A stretch of 64,000 nucleotides of DNA from WM-3-3 sp041660045 (GTDB lineage: Bacteria; Pseudomonadota; Gammaproteobacteria; Methylococcales; Methylomonadaceae). The notes beneath the pieces are model-generated. The model ran no database searches. It was not told the DNA's origin and saw only the letters and a program-made list of their open reading frames with translations. Numbering within the stretch: the first letter of the stretch is position 1; every line of letters begins with the position of its first letter. The DNA is taken from NCBI GenBank assembly GCA_041660045.1, contig JBAZXA010000001.1:620001-684000 (forward strand), in the 5' to 3' direction. A program made the translations under genes and the position numbers. This document shows positions 18,590 to 27,939 of this stretch, in pieces.

Positions 18590-19501
18590 ATGGAGAAACG
18601 CAGTATTCTTCACATGCTAGACCCTATGCCCAATAATAGCCCATTCGACGTTAATATGGCATTAGATGCAGGCTTTGATGTATTAATCCCTTATAGCAAT
18701 GTGAAGCTTGAAAACGTCCATGGTTTAACCCAAGACACTATATTCTCGCGTAGCCCCTCCGGTGTTAAGCGTACTGGCCTTTTTATTGGCGGTCGCGACC
18801 TAGGCTTAGCAATGGACATGCTAGAAACATGCAAACGTGCTATGGTGCCGCCATTTGAAGTCTCTGTATTTGCCGACCCCAGCGGGGCTTTTACCACCGC
18901 TGCAGCGTTAGTTGCCTGTGTAGAAAAAGAACTAAAAGACAAGCATCATAAAGAACTTAAAGATTGCAAAGCATTAGTTTTTGGCGGCACAGGGCCAGTT
19001 GGCATTGCCACAGGTGTTATAGCGGCATTAGCTGGCGCGGATACCGCTTTAGTAGACCATCTTTCATTAGAAACCGCCCAAGACATCGCAAAAAAATATA
19101 ATCGGCGTTTTAATGCCACGGTAACTGGTGCCTGTGCAGGCTCGGATGCAGAAAAAAGCCTATTAGTGTCCGATGCCGATATTATTTTTTGTACCGCAAA
19201 AGCAGGCATTCAAGTGGTTAGTGCTGACGTTTTAAAACAGGCTAAAAACTTGAAAGTGGCTGGTGATGTTAATGCGGTACCGCCCATGGGTATTGAAGGT
19301 ATTAAACAAAAAGATAATGGCGCGCCTTTAATTCATGCAGTAAATGCACAACAAGCCATAGGTATAGGCGCCTTAGCCATCGGTGATATAAAATATCAAT
19401 TGCAGCATGAATTGTTAAAAATTATGTTAGACACACCAGTGCCACAATATTTAGATTTTAGAAACGCCTTCAATAAAGCTAGGGAACTCTTACAATCTTA
19501 G
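18590..19501 (+). CDS. mtdB: Methylene-tetrahydromethanopterin dehydrogenase, copy 2
   Basis: Second member of the tandem pair, clearly homologous to copy 1 over its full 303 residues (roughly half the positions identical by eye, with alignment numbering unchanged through residue 157). It keeps SPFDVNMALDAGF, FIGGRDLGLAMDML, VFADPSGAFTTAA and the Rossmann loop GGTGPVG. The cofactor-specificity position differs: Asp156-His157 replaces Gly156-Arg157, and an acidic residue there normally selects NAD+. AAAGAGGAA lies just upstream of the ATG. It is probably cotranscribed with copy 1. The reaction is inferred from family; cofactor preference is a prediction. Confidence 0.9.
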   Translation: MEKRSILHMLDPMPNNSPFDVNMALDAGFDVLIPYSNVKLENVHGLTQDTIFSRSPSGVKRTGLFIGGRDLGLAMDMLETCKRAMVPPFEVSVFADPSGAFTTAAALVACVEKELKDKHHKELKDCKALVFGGTGPVGIATGVIAALAGADTALVDHLSLETAQDIAKKYNRRFNATVTGACAGSDAEKSLLVSDADIIFCTAKAGIQVVSADVLKQAKNLKVAGDVNAVPPMGIEGIKQKDNGAPLIHAVNAQQAIGIGALAIGDIKYQLQHELLKIMLDTPVPQYLDFRNAFNKARELLQS

Positions 19502-19504
19502 TGA

Positions 19505-19521
19505 TACCTGCTTTTCAGGTA
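19505..19521. terminator. Weak candidate bidirectional hairpin after mtdB copy 2
   Basis: TACCTG / CAGGTA 6-bp inverted repeat with a CTTTT loop, in the short gap between the convergent mtdB copy 2 and the GacA-like gene. No strong T-run on either side, so termination is only suggested by position. Confidence 0.3.
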
Positions 19522-19539
19522 ACATTTGACCTTAGGCCA

Positions 19540-20184
19540 TTAAATCAAGGCTGAATCAATATAGCTAAACTTAATGGCCAGCCGGGTCAATTCAACATCA
19601 TTTTTGATTTGTAATTTTTCATACAAGCGGTAACGATAAGTGTTTATTGTTTTATCACTAATCGACAGTATCGAAGACATTTCTGAAATGCTCTTGCCTT
19701 GCAAAATTAAAGACACAACCTCAGTCTCGCGTTGCGACAACTTACAAAATGGTGACTCGGCGCCACCGTTTAAGCCTTGAAATTTCAAGTTATTTACGAC
19801 TTCAGCACACAAATATCGGCGCCCTTCCATGACTGCCCTGATGGCATAAACCATTTCATCCAATGGCGAGCCTTTAGAAATAAAGCCCCAGACGCCCAAT
19901 TTGAGTAACTGATGGGGAAGTGGCCCATCATTACAAACGGATAAAGCAATAATCTTCATATCCGGGTTATGTTCCAAAATCTTCATGCACGCTTGCATAC
20001 CACCCATCCCTGGCATGTTGATGTCCATCAAAACCACATCTGGTGAAAGCTCTACCAACATCTCTATGGCCTCTTCCCCTGAATTAGCCATACCCACAAC
20101 ATGAATATCACTGATTGCATTCAATAAGGCTTCAATACCCGTCCGCACTAACTCATGATCATCCACCAGTAAAACATTTATCAT
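19540..20184 (-). CDS. LuxR/NarL-type response regulator, GacA/UvrY-like
   Basis: Two-component transcription regulator. The receiver domain (residues 1-120) has the acidic pair VLLVDDHE, phosphoacceptor Asp in VVLMDINMPGMGG and Lys in GFISKGSP. The C-terminal LuxR helix-turn-helix (about 150-205) reads LSQRETEVVSLILQGKSI, then LSISDKTINTYRYRLYEKL. The overall pattern is that of GacA/UvrY, which in relatives controls small RNAs of the Csr/Rsm system. I start it at the ATG at 20184 (MINVLLVDD), since the upstream ORF extension lacks homology. No cognate BarA/GacS-type kinase is adjacent. Confidence 0.88.
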   Translation of the reverse strand: MINVLLVDDHELVRTGIEALLNAISDIHVVGMANSGEEAIEMLVELSPDVVLMDINMPGMGGMQACMKILEHNPDMKIIALSVCNDGPLPHQLLKLGVWGFISKGSPLDEMVYAIRAVMEGRRYLCAEVVNNLKFQGLNGGAESPFCKLSQRETEVVSLILQGKSISEMSSILSISDKTINTYRYRLYEKLQIKNDVELTRLAIKFSYIDSALI

Positions 20185-20391
20185 AAGGTTTCCAATCTGC
20201 CTTATTACTAAAAACAAAAAAATTTATTGATTATAACGTTCATCTCAGGGCGCAATGCAACAAAATTAAGTCAATTTTAATACAAAAAAAATTGCTATTT
20301 TACTTATTCCTAGATTTAGTTCTCGGAAAATAACCTAAAATTATCATATTATTATAATAAACAACTTATTTAATCTGTAAGAGAAGATGTA

Positions 20392-22386
20392 ATGACGACC
20401 GCAGAGATGGACACCATTGCTGAGATTAAAATGGCCGCGAGCTCTATCTTAAAACAAGATATCGGTCATCTCCAACTTGTGCCCTCTGTTGCCATTAAAT
20501 TATTAAAATTGACCAATGATAGTAAGACCCAATTAAACGACTTATCAAAAATTATTGAAACGGAGCCTGCCTTAGCCGCCAAAGTCCTAAAAATAGTCAA
20601 TTCTGCCATCTATTGCTTACCGCACAAGATTACCTCCATTAAACGGGCGGTCAATTTCTTGGGCTTTTCCGCTGTCCGCCGTGCCGCATTGGACTTATTA
20701 TTTTATAACCAGTTTATTAATTACCGATCGACCCAAGCCTTTAATACCTTGTTCTTTTGGCAACACTGCCTATTTGTTGCTGCCCTCAGCAGAAATATTG
20801 CCAACTCACTTGGACATCAAGATCCAGACCTCGTGTATACCGCTGGTTTATTGCACGATATTGGCAAAATTGTCTTAGAAACTTCCGGGCAATTAACCTA
20901 TAGTGACTTTATAAATTCTATCGGTGCCGCGGGAAAGGCCAGCCCAGAAGAAGAGCAACGCTTTTTTGGTATCACCCATACTGAAATTGGGCATGTATTT
21001 TGTCTAACGTGGAAACTTCCAGCTTCTATAACTGCTGTAGTCAGCAGTCACCATACTACCCCATCATTATCATTTTACAGCGCTTACAAAACCGAGATAG
21101 CTATTGTTGCCTTTGCAAATTATATCGCATGGATACAAGGCCTAGGTTCTGTGTCGGAACAAGCTTATACCCATTTGGACGGTGATGTGCTTAATCTGAT
21201 TGATATTAATAGTTTAAATCTAGATAACCTGTTGCAACTTGTAGACCAAGAAATGCAAACCACCCAAGAGTTTTATGGCATAGAATTCCCCAGCCTAGGC
21301 AAATTAAGGGCCACATTAGTCAAAACGAGTATTAGCTTAAGCCTGGTTGGCTCCAATGACCAACCTCAACAGACTTCAGTGCTGGGCTTTTCAGAAAAAC
21401 TCACGATACCGCACCGTAGCTTAAACCCTGACGATTTTGTGCCCTGGACTCTAGCTGCCATTCAGCAAGAATATGCTTTAGATCGTCTAGTGCTGTTAAA
21501 CATAGACCCCAAGCACCGAAGCTTTTACCCTGCTTATCATTGGCCTAACGACCTACAAGTGCCGGATCTTAAAGCCTACTACATCAATATAGACTCTTTA
21601 ACAGGAAGCTTACTGAATTGTCTTAGGGAAAAAAAACCCGGCCATATACAAAACAAAAATGAAACCGATAAAAAACTATTACAACATTTTAATAGCCCTG
21701 AATTTATTATCACCCCGGTGCTACAACAGGAGCGTTTAATTGGCCTAATTTATGGCGACAATTGGCTCTCTAAAAAGCCCTTATTACTACGGCAAGCCCA
21801 AGAGATTTTGCCTTTAGCTGCAGAACTGGGCATAGCCTTATCCAATGCCAAACTTTATAACTTAGAAAAGCAACGGGCACAGTATGACCCACTGACCCAA
21901 ATTTATAATAGACGCATGATTGATGACTTTTTAACTAAGCTGTTCAGACAGCCAGAATCACAGCGCATACATACTGCCATTGGTTTTATCGATATTGACA
22001 AATTCAAGATATTTAATGATTTATGTGGGCATCAGGCCGGTGATGATGTGTTAAAAATTGTTGCTGATACAATACGATGCCTAACACGCCCGGGTGATTT
22101 TGTTGGCCGTTATGGCGGCGAAGAGTTTTTATTTATACTGAATAAAACCGAAAAAAATGGCGCGGCACATTTTGCTGAGCGCATTAGGTTAGAAATTGAA
22201 CGTCGTGGAAATATTATGAAGCCCCGCTTTAAAAATCAAGGGCTAACTGTGAGCCTGGGGGTTGCCCTCTACCACCCTAAATACCGTAGCCCAGAAGAAT
22301 TTGTCGAAGTCGCTGACCAGGCCATGTATCAAGCTAAAAATAAAGGCCGAAACCGCGTCATTATTCTGGACGGGGAAAACAATTAA
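20392..22386 (+). CDS. HDOD-GGDEF diguanylate cyclase
   Basis: 664-residue signalling protein. The N-terminal HDOD domain (about 15-215) shows LVPSVAIKLLKLTNDSKTQL, LAAKVLKIVNSAIY and ITSIKRAVNFLGF, and an HD-like GLLHDIGKIVLE. A middle region (about 330-490) resembles a GAF-type sensor by pattern (ending in LAAELGIALSNAKLYNLE), but I cannot assign a ligand. The GGDEF domain (about 495-660) has YDPLTQIYNRRMIDDF and an intact GGEEF signature (RYGGEEFLFIL), so it should make cyclic di-GMP. It resembles the HDOD gene at 14056 plus an output domain. Confidence 0.9.
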   Translation: MTTAEMDTIAEIKMAASSILKQDIGHLQLVPSVAIKLLKLTNDSKTQLNDLSKIIETEPALAAKVLKIVNSAIYCLPHKITSIKRAVNFLGFSAVRRAALDLLFYNQFINYRSTQAFNTLFFWQHCLFVAALSRNIANSLGHQDPDLVYTAGLLHDIGKIVLETSGQLTYSDFINSIGAAGKASPEEEQRFFGITHTEIGHVFCLTWKLPASITAVVSSHHTTPSLSFYSAYKTEIAIVAFANYIAWIQGLGSVSEQAYTHLDGDVLNLIDINSLNLDNLLQLVDQEMQTTQEFYGIEFPSLGKLRATLVKTSISLSLVGSNDQPQQTSVLGFSEKLTIPHRSLNPDDFVPWTLAAIQQEYALDRLVLLNIDPKHRSFYPAYHWPNDLQVPDLKAYYINIDSLTGSLLNCLREKKPGHIQNKNETDKKLLQHFNSPEFIITPVLQQERLIGLIYGDNWLSKKPLLLRQAQEILPLAAELGIALSNAKLYNLEKQRAQYDPLTQIYNRRMIDDFLTKLFRQPESQRIHTAIGFIDIDKFKIFNDLCGHQAGDDVLKIVADTIRCLTRPGDFVGRYGGEEFLFILNKTEKNGAAHFAERIRLEIERRGNIMKPRFKNQGLTVSLGVALYHPKYRSPEEFVEVADQAMYQAKNKGRNRVIILDGENN

Positions 22387-22407
22387 ACAACGATGTTTTA
22401 TAGTGTA

Positions 22408-22842
22408 CTAGTGTTTCAAACTAAAAATTATACTCGCGCCATCTAAGAGCTTAAGTTTTTCAGGTTCCTGATAGGGAGAAAGTAATAATCCGCCATTTAA
22501 TTTCAAAGAGTCTTTGTTTGTTGCATTATCTAAAGCCAGTGGAATAGCATCTATCTCTTGTTCTAAAATCTGTTTTTCGAGATTACTTTGGGCCAGGCTT
22601 GAATCTGCGGTTTTAAATGGCACAGTAAGGTCCAAGGTTTTCAGTTCGACATCGTTATCTTCAGCACTGTCATCAACACTTGCTTTTGTTTTAGCATTAT
22701 TCGCCGCCACTGCGTGATGGCTAGGTTTGATGTGCTGGTTGACAGCCCGAACTTGGCTTGATATACCATTTGCATATACAGGCATAACACCTAAAAGGCC
22801 TATGGCACTTAAAACTAACATTGTTATTGGATATGTTTTCAT
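22408..22842 (-). CDS. Small secreted protein of unknown function
   Basis: 144 residues with a clear signal peptide (MKTYPITMLVLSAIGLLGVMPVYA, split here as residues 1-24; cleavage after YANG or VYA). The mature part is acidic and low in aromatic residues, with a Lys/Asp-rich middle (DDSAEDNDVELKTLDLTVPF) and a C-terminus LLSPYQEPEKLKLL. I do not recognise a family. It is convergent with the HDOD-GGDEF gene, 21 nt apart, and has over 300 nt of noncoding DNA upstream. Probably periplasmic; a role cannot be assigned. Confidence 0.65.
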   Translation of the reverse strand: MKTYPITMLVLSAIGLLGVMPVYANGISSQVRAVNQHIKPSHHAVAANNAKTKASVDDSAEDNDVELKTLDLTVPFKTADSSLAQSNLEKQILEQEIDAIPLALDNATNKDSLKLNGGLLLSPYQEPEKLKLLDGASIIFSLKH

Positions 22843-23160
22843 CGTTTTTTACCTTCCTCGCTATACCCACCAAGCTGGTTTATTAAATATTAGCCCATTT
22901 CAATAAACTCATAGTTTACATTAGCTTGTTCATTTAAATTAATATTATCTTTAAACTTAATTCTATAAATAATAGAAATAAAAGGATTTTTTGATAATCA
23001 TAGTACAGATTTAATGTGTACGGACTAAATTGTTAAAATTTAGTTATCTAACATCAATTGAGCTATAGTTAATAAACATAACAAACTTAAAATTAACCCA
23101 CGATTAACAAAACTGAATACTCAACTCAACCCCTATGCCCCTGTAACGTTGGGATAATTT
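22843..23160. other. AT-rich intergenic region between divergent genes
   Basis: 318 nt between the secreted unknown protein (minus) and the flavin reductase-like gene (plus). Strongly AT-rich, with no ORF or RNA gene that I can support. It must carry the promoters of both genes, but no box is clear enough to name. Confidence 0.6.
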
Positions 23161-23898
23161 ATGACCGATCCAGACATTTTAAAGCCTATTAAAATAACGA
23201 CCTCTGTCTGTGCTAAAGACCATTTAAACGAAACCTTGCTTAGACTCAGACTCAATATCCCAGATCAAGCCTATCCCTATTTTGCTGGGCAACGGCTAAA
23301 GCTTTACAACGCTACCGGCATAGGCCGGGATTATTGCTTATCCAGTGTCCCTGGTTTGGACAATTTTTTAGAATTGCATATCTCCTTAACGCCCAATGGC
23401 GCCTTGATGCCGTGGATATTTGAAGAACTTGAAGTGGGTGCTCAGGTACAAATCGGTCCTGCTAGCAGTGATTTTCACTGTACAGCCAGTCATCAGAAAC
23501 CGATATTGCTTATTGGCACCGGTATTGCGTTAGCGCCGTTATACGGCATACTGCGGGAGGCTTTGATAAAAAATCAGCACAAAGCTGACATTAGACTCTT
23601 TCATGAAACCCATAATAAAGATGAATATTATATTATTCAAGACCTTATTCTCCTACAAACTGAATACTCAAACTTTAGCTACAAACATTTTGTTTCGGGC
23701 AGCCAACCTAACAGCGTGGATACTAATTTGATTCATACCAGCGAGATGGCGTTTGGTGACTTAACCGACTTACGGGATTGGGAAATTTTTCTATGTGGCG
23801 ACCAAAACATGATTGAAAGGGTAAAACACGACGCGCTCGAACTCAATGCCAATGCAAACTTCATCCTTGAAGAGCCCTTTAAAATGCCTAACTGGTAA
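23161..23898 (+). CDS. Ferredoxin-NADP reductase-type flavin oxidoreductase
   Basis: 245-residue member of the FNR/oxygenase-reductase superfamily. The FAD-binding strand motif appears as GRDYCLSS (the RxYS type), the nucleotide-binding loop as LIGTGIALAPLYGILRE, and a C-terminal IFLCGDQNMIERVK that matches the family CGP/CGD motif. No ferredoxin [2Fe-2S] domain is attached, so it would pass electrons between NAD(P)H and an external partner. Its stop is 4 nt before the start of the PAS-PP2C phosphatase gene, so the two are probably cotranscribed and coupled. The electron partner is unknown. Confidence 0.8.
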   Translation: MTDPDILKPIKITTSVCAKDHLNETLLRLRLNIPDQAYPYFAGQRLKLYNATGIGRDYCLSSVPGLDNFLELHISLTPNGALMPWIFEELEVGAQVQIGPASSDFHCTASHQKPILLIGTGIALAPLYGILREALIKNQHKADIRLFHETHNKDEYYIIQDLILLQTEYSNFSYKHFVSGSQPNSVDTNLIHTSEMAFGDLTDLRDWEIFLCGDQNMIERVKHDALELNANANFILEEPFKMPNW

Positions 23899-23902
23899 TC
23901 TT

Positions 23903-25072
23903 GTGACAGAAATTGAAAACCTTTGTCAAAGCATTGAATCAGCCCTTGCTGAAAGTGAACAACGCTTTCAGCAAATGGCCGAGATGACGGGTGAATGGCT
24001 ATGGGAACAAGACCCTAATGGTTATTACATTTATAGCAGCATCGCGGTTAAGCAAATCCTTGGTTTTAATCAAATTGAAATTATCGGCAAACATTACACC
24101 GAGTTACTCACCCCAGAAGATAAATCCAATCAACAGTTCTACGCAGATCACCAAGAGCCATTTTACGCATTAACTAACCGCTACTGCCATAAAGACGGCC
24201 ACCAGGTGTTAACCGAATCTACTGGTTTGCCCATAATCAGCCAAGATGGCCGCTTAATGAAATGGCGTGGTGTAGACCGCGATATTACTGCCCGTAAAGC
24301 CGCTGAAGAACAAATTCATGAAGCCCAAATAGAATTGGCGGTCGCACAACGCGAAATTAAAATTGCCCAACAAATTCAAACATCTTTATTGCCTAGGGCA
24401 CCTATAGCAAGCTCTCAGTTTGAAATAGCTGGTGTATGTTTACCCGCTGACCAGGTTGGTGGTGACTATTTTGATTATTTTTACCGCAACCAAAATTGCT
24501 TGGATTTGGTGATAGCAGATGTTTCTGGACATGCCATAGGCCCCGCTTTGTTTATGGTAGAGGCGCGCAGCATCATCCGGTCACAAGCTCAAAATGCAAA
24601 TACCCCAGGTGCCACCTTAGAATTGCTTAACAGTTTTTTATTTGATGACCTTAACCGGGCTGATTATTTTATTAGCTTGTTTTATCTGCAATATAACGTA
24701 TTAACCAAACAACTTAGCTTTGCCAATGCCGGCCACCCGCTGCCACTATTATATAACCATGCGCTAGGCACTTGCTCAAGGCTAGACACAGAAGGCTTAA
24801 TTTTAGGTGTGCGCAATCAAGTCGTGTTTCAAGAAAAATCAGTGACGCTTGCCCAAGGCGACATACTGCTGTTATACACCGATGGCATTACTGAAACAGA
24901 AAATAAACAAGGTGAATTTTTTGGCGAGGAGCGGCTGGCGACACTATTTCAGCAAAATGCCCAGCAACCTGCACAAGTAATGATTGATGTCTTACTCAAT
25001 CAAGTTAAACAATTTTGTAACTTTAAAGCCTTTAATGATGATATTACCTTATTAGTCTTTAAATGCCTTTAA
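23903..25072 (+). CDS. PAS-PP2C (RsbU/SpoIIE-type) serine phosphatase
   Basis: Predicted phosphatase of anti-anti-sigma (STAS) proteins in partner-switching control. A PAS domain (about residues 20-130; MTGEWLWEQDPNGYYIYSS, then WRGVDRDITARKAAEE, the usual PAS-PAC end) leads through a short coiled coil to a PPM/SpoIIE domain with PADQVGGDYFDYF, IADVSGHAIGPALFM, ANAGHPLPLLY, LLLYTDGITETEN and FNDDITLLVFK, which contain the metal-binding aspartates. I choose a GTG at 23903, directly after the upstream stop; an ATG at 23846 in the same frame would overlap that gene by 53 nt. A matching STAS/anti-sigma pair sits at 49623-50396. Confidence 0.88.
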   Translation: MTEIENLCQSIESALAESEQRFQQMAEMTGEWLWEQDPNGYYIYSSIAVKQILGFNQIEIIGKHYTELLTPEDKSNQQFYADHQEPFYALTNRYCHKDGHQVLTESTGLPIISQDGRLMKWRGVDRDITARKAAEEQIHEAQIELAVAQREIKIAQQIQTSLLPRAPIASSQFEIAGVCLPADQVGGDYFDYFYRNQNCLDLVIADVSGHAIGPALFMVEARSIIRSQAQNANTPGATLELLNSFLFDDLNRADYFISLFYLQYNVLTKQLSFANAGHPLPLLYNHALGTCSRLDTEGLILGVRNQVVFQEKSVTLAQGDILLLYTDGITETENKQGEFFGEERLATLFQQNAQQPAQVMIDVLLNQVKQFCNFKAFNDDITLLVFKCL

Positions 25073-25120
25073 CTGTTAAATAAAGGCTAAAACCCCGTGT
25101 AAAACATTATGGTTTAAATG

Positions 25121-25139
25121 CACCAGTGGCTGGTGGTTT
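25121..25139 (+). terminator. Candidate intrinsic terminator after the PAS-PP2C gene
   Basis: CACCAG / CTGGTG, a 6-bp stem with a TGG loop, followed by GTTTT. It lies 49 nt past the phosphatase stop and about 200 nt before the efflux operon. Short stem and short T-run, so moderate to weak. Confidence 0.4.
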
Positions 25140-25342
25140 TAACTGGGAGTCTATATTCAAAAACTATAGATTAACAAGCACTGCTATCAATATGATTGAA
25201 AATGTAAGACATTTTTAAACTTAAAGATTGGTATGGGTTTTGCTATTTAATATTAGTTAGGCATTCTGCTTTAAAATTTGCCCTCCCAATTACAATACTA
25301 ATAACAAAATACATAATAAAATCCCAGAGAGGCAGGTGTTGA

Positions 25343-26719
25343 TTGGCAAAAATACGGCAAAATTTCCTTCATAAATTAACCCTCATAGGCTGTCTATTGA
25401 GCCTTATAGTTGCAGTTGATGCCCATAGCGAAAGCTTTACCTTATCTTTAGGGCAAGTTTTGGCCATTTTTTACCAACGCAACCTGGATTTGATAGCTGC
25501 GCAATACAATATTGACCAATCGCGTGCCGAAGAACTCATCGCAGGCGCCATACCTAACCCCAGCGTTGGTTTTCAAGTGTCTGAAATCACAGGGCAACCC
25601 AACCTTGGAGCCAATGCCCTAGGCTGCAACCCTAACAAGAATGTCTCTTGTGGGCCTGCCGAATATTTTTCCTTTAACCAATTAATTGAAGTAGCAGGCA
25701 AGCGTGGTTTGCGTATACAAAGCAGCGGTTTCGCCACACAAGCGGCTGAAAGTGATTTCCGTGATGCCGAACGTATTTTTACAAACCTCGTGAAAGATGC
25801 TTACTACAACTTGCTGCAAATGCAGAAGAACCAAACCTTAGCCCAAGACATTACCGAGCATTATCAAACCATTTTAAAAGCCAATCAGTTACGTTTAAAA
25901 AGCGGGGACATATCAGAATCCGATTTCTTACGGGTTAAAATTGAAGCATTAAAATCGCAATCAGAACTTGATGCCGCCCAAGCTACCGTTGAACAGGCCC
26001 AAGCCAATCTTGCCGTCATCCTGCGTTGGCCAGATAAAAGCTTAGCCTTTGAAGTCCAAGAACAATGGCCAGACATTCAAAATATTGGTCAAAACCAAGC
26101 TAAAGAAGACTTAATCGATACGGCCTTAAAACAACGCCCCGATTTAGAAGCGGACAAACAACGTGTCGCCCAAGCAGAAAAAGAATTGGCCTTGGCGAAA
26201 CGGCTAAATTATCCTGATGTCAGCGTGACTGCGGGTTATGCGCGAGATCCCAGTAATAACAACTTAGATACCGGCTTTATCGGTTTTAGTGTGCCGCTGC
26301 CTTTGTTTTATCAGCACCAAGGAGAAACCAGTAAAGCATCTGTTAACTTGAACCAAAACCGTTTGGCGTTAGCGCAAACTGAATTAAGCATCCGCAATGA
26401 TGTTGTTGGCGCCCTGGCAACCTGGCAAAGTGCTGACAAAATTGTCCATCGTTATCAAGAAGGCATCTTGGATGATGCCCTGGTGATCCGTAATAGCGCA
26501 GAACTGGCCTATAGTAAAGGTGCAACCACGGTATTGGATTTTATTGATGCCCAGCGCAACTATAAAACTATTATGCGTGATTACAATGCCGCCATGGTAA
26601 ACCGCAGCAATGCTTATTTTGACTTGGCCAAAGCTTTGGGAACTAGCTTAGATGCAACCCCGGCGACTCCCCCGAGTGAGTTTAAATCAGCGCCTACGCC
26701 GTTAAACGGCCAGAACTGA
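25343..26719 (+). CDS. CzcC-like outer membrane channel of an RND metal efflux system
   Basis: TolC-family outer membrane factor. A signal peptide is visible (LTLIGCLLSLIVAVDAHS), followed by two outer membrane efflux protein repeats rich in long alpha-helical, Gln/Ala-rich segments (LSLGQVLAIFYQRNLDLIAAQYNID; ALKQRPDLEADKQRVAQAEKELALA, both given here in parts). The start is TTG at 25343, with AGAGG about eleven bases upstream; no in-frame ATG is near. It begins a plus-strand operon: channel, adaptor, pump, PII-like protein. Gaps are 37, 19 and 9 nt. Confidence 0.88.
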   Translation: MAKIRQNFLHKLTLIGCLLSLIVAVDAHSESFTLSLGQVLAIFYQRNLDLIAAQYNIDQSRAEELIAGAIPNPSVGFQVSEITGQPNLGANALGCNPNKNVSCGPAEYFSFNQLIEVAGKRGLRIQSSGFATQAAESDFRDAERIFTNLVKDAYYNLLQMQKNQTLAQDITEHYQTILKANQLRLKSGDISESDFLRVKIEALKSQSELDAAQATVEQAQANLAVILRWPDKSLAFEVQEQWPDIQNIGQNQAKEDLIDTALKQRPDLEADKQRVAQAEKELALAKRLNYPDVSVTAGYARDPSNNNLDTGFIGFSVPLPLFYQHQGETSKASVNLNQNRLALAQTELSIRNDVVGALATWQSADKIVHRYQEGILDDALVIRNSAELAYSKGATTVLDFIDAQRNYKTIMRDYNAAMVNRSNAYFDLAKALGTSLDATPATPPSEFKSAPTPLNGQN

Positions 26720-26756
26720 TTAACAGAGCACTTAATAATTGAGCCTTTAAAGGAAG

Positions 26757-27920
26757 ATGACTCTTAATACCCTTATGCCAAACAACATCTCTTATCTAGC
26801 TTGTTTTAGTTTGCTGGCTTTAATCACAGCCTGTACAGATCCTGCTGAGCACACGCAAACTGTCCCCCAACCCCCAAAAGTTCCGGGTGAGGTTTATTTA
26901 ACACCGGACTCGCCTAAAATTGCTTACGTTAAAACGGCACGTTTAAGTTTATCCCAGCATCCTTTATTGGAACCCTTAGCTGGTAAAATTATCTATGATG
27001 AAACTGCTACTTCGCGGATCAGCTCGCCCGTTGCTGGCCGTATCATCACCACTCCCATCGCGCTCGGTAGCGTCGTCACACCGGCAACCAAATTAGTTGA
27101 ATTAGATAGCCCCGATGTGGCCAGCGCGGAAGCGGACTTTATTAAAGCCCAAGCCGATTTAACGTTAGCCAACCATGCTTATGAACGTCAACAGGCGCTT
27201 TATGAAGGCAAGGCCGCATCAAAAAAAGACCTAGAACAAGCCTTAGATGATGTCAGTGACGCCCACAGTGATCTACAACGCGCCCAAAACCGATTAAAAA
27301 ACTTACATTTATCCAGCTCACAACACGATGGCCGGTTTACTTTACATGCCTCCATCCCTGGCGTAGTCGTTGAGCGCAATGCAAATCCAGGTATGGAAGT
27401 ACGCCCAGACCTGGACAAACCGCTTTTTGTGGTCACCAACCTAAGCAAACTCACGGTCTTAATGGAGGTGTTTGAAGTCAATTTAAGCAAAATACAAGTT
27501 GCTCAAAAACTCTCGGTAAGTGTACCCGCCTATCCTGGTGAAGAATTTCAAGCGACTGTCCAATATATCGGCCAAGTCCTGGATGAACAAACCCGTACAG
27601 TGCAAGTCCGTTGCGAGCTGCCTAACCCCGATGGCCGCCTATTACCTGGCATGTACGCAGTAATTACGCTCACTAGCCGTCCTGAAGAGCTGGCTATCAC
27701 GATTCCACTGACCTCGGTATTTACTGAAGGTGATTCAGATTACGTGTTTGTTGCCATAGACGACTTTCACTTCCAACAACGCCCGATTGAAATAGGTTTA
27801 CGTTTAAAAGATCAAGCCATCGTTAGCAATGGACTAAAAGCCAATGACCGGCTAGTTACCGAAGGCGCTCTTATGCTGCGTGCAGAGGAAGAAGTTGAAA
27901 CCACCAATACTAATCCCTAG
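26757..27920 (+). CDS. CzcB-like periplasmic adaptor lipoprotein of the metal efflux system
   Basis: Membrane fusion protein linking the inner-membrane pump to the outer-membrane channel. It has a lipoprotein signal ending in the lipobox LITAC, so the mature protein should be anchored by a lipidated Cys. Then follow the barrel-sandwich hybrid (SPVAGRIITTPIALGSVV), an alpha-helical hairpin (about residues 120-180) and beta-barrel strands including DEQTRTVQVRCELPNPDGRLLPG broken at about residues 278-300. This last segment is typical of heavy-metal adaptors. No N-terminal His-rich metal-binding stretch is present. 387 residues is normal. Confidence 0.88.
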   Translation: MTLNTLMPNNISYLACFSLLALITACTDPAEHTQTVPQPPKVPGEVYLTPDSPKIAYVKTARLSLSQHPLLEPLAGKIIYDETATSRISSPVAGRIITTPIALGSVVTPATKLVELDSPDVASAEADFIKAQADLTLANHAYERQQALYEGKAASKKDLEQALDDVSDAHSDLQRAQNRLKNLHLSSSQHDGRFTLHASIPGVVVERNANPGMEVRPDLDKPLFVVTNLSKLTVLMEVFEVNLSKIQVAQKLSVSVPAYPGEEFQATVQYIGQVLDEQTRTVQVRCELPNPDGRLLPGMYAVITLTSRPEELAITIPLTSVFTEGDSDYVFVAIDDFHFQQRPIEIGLRLKDQAIVSNGLKANDRLVTEGALMLRAEEEVETTNTNP

Positions 27921-27939
27921 CACGACGCCGGAGTAAGCC

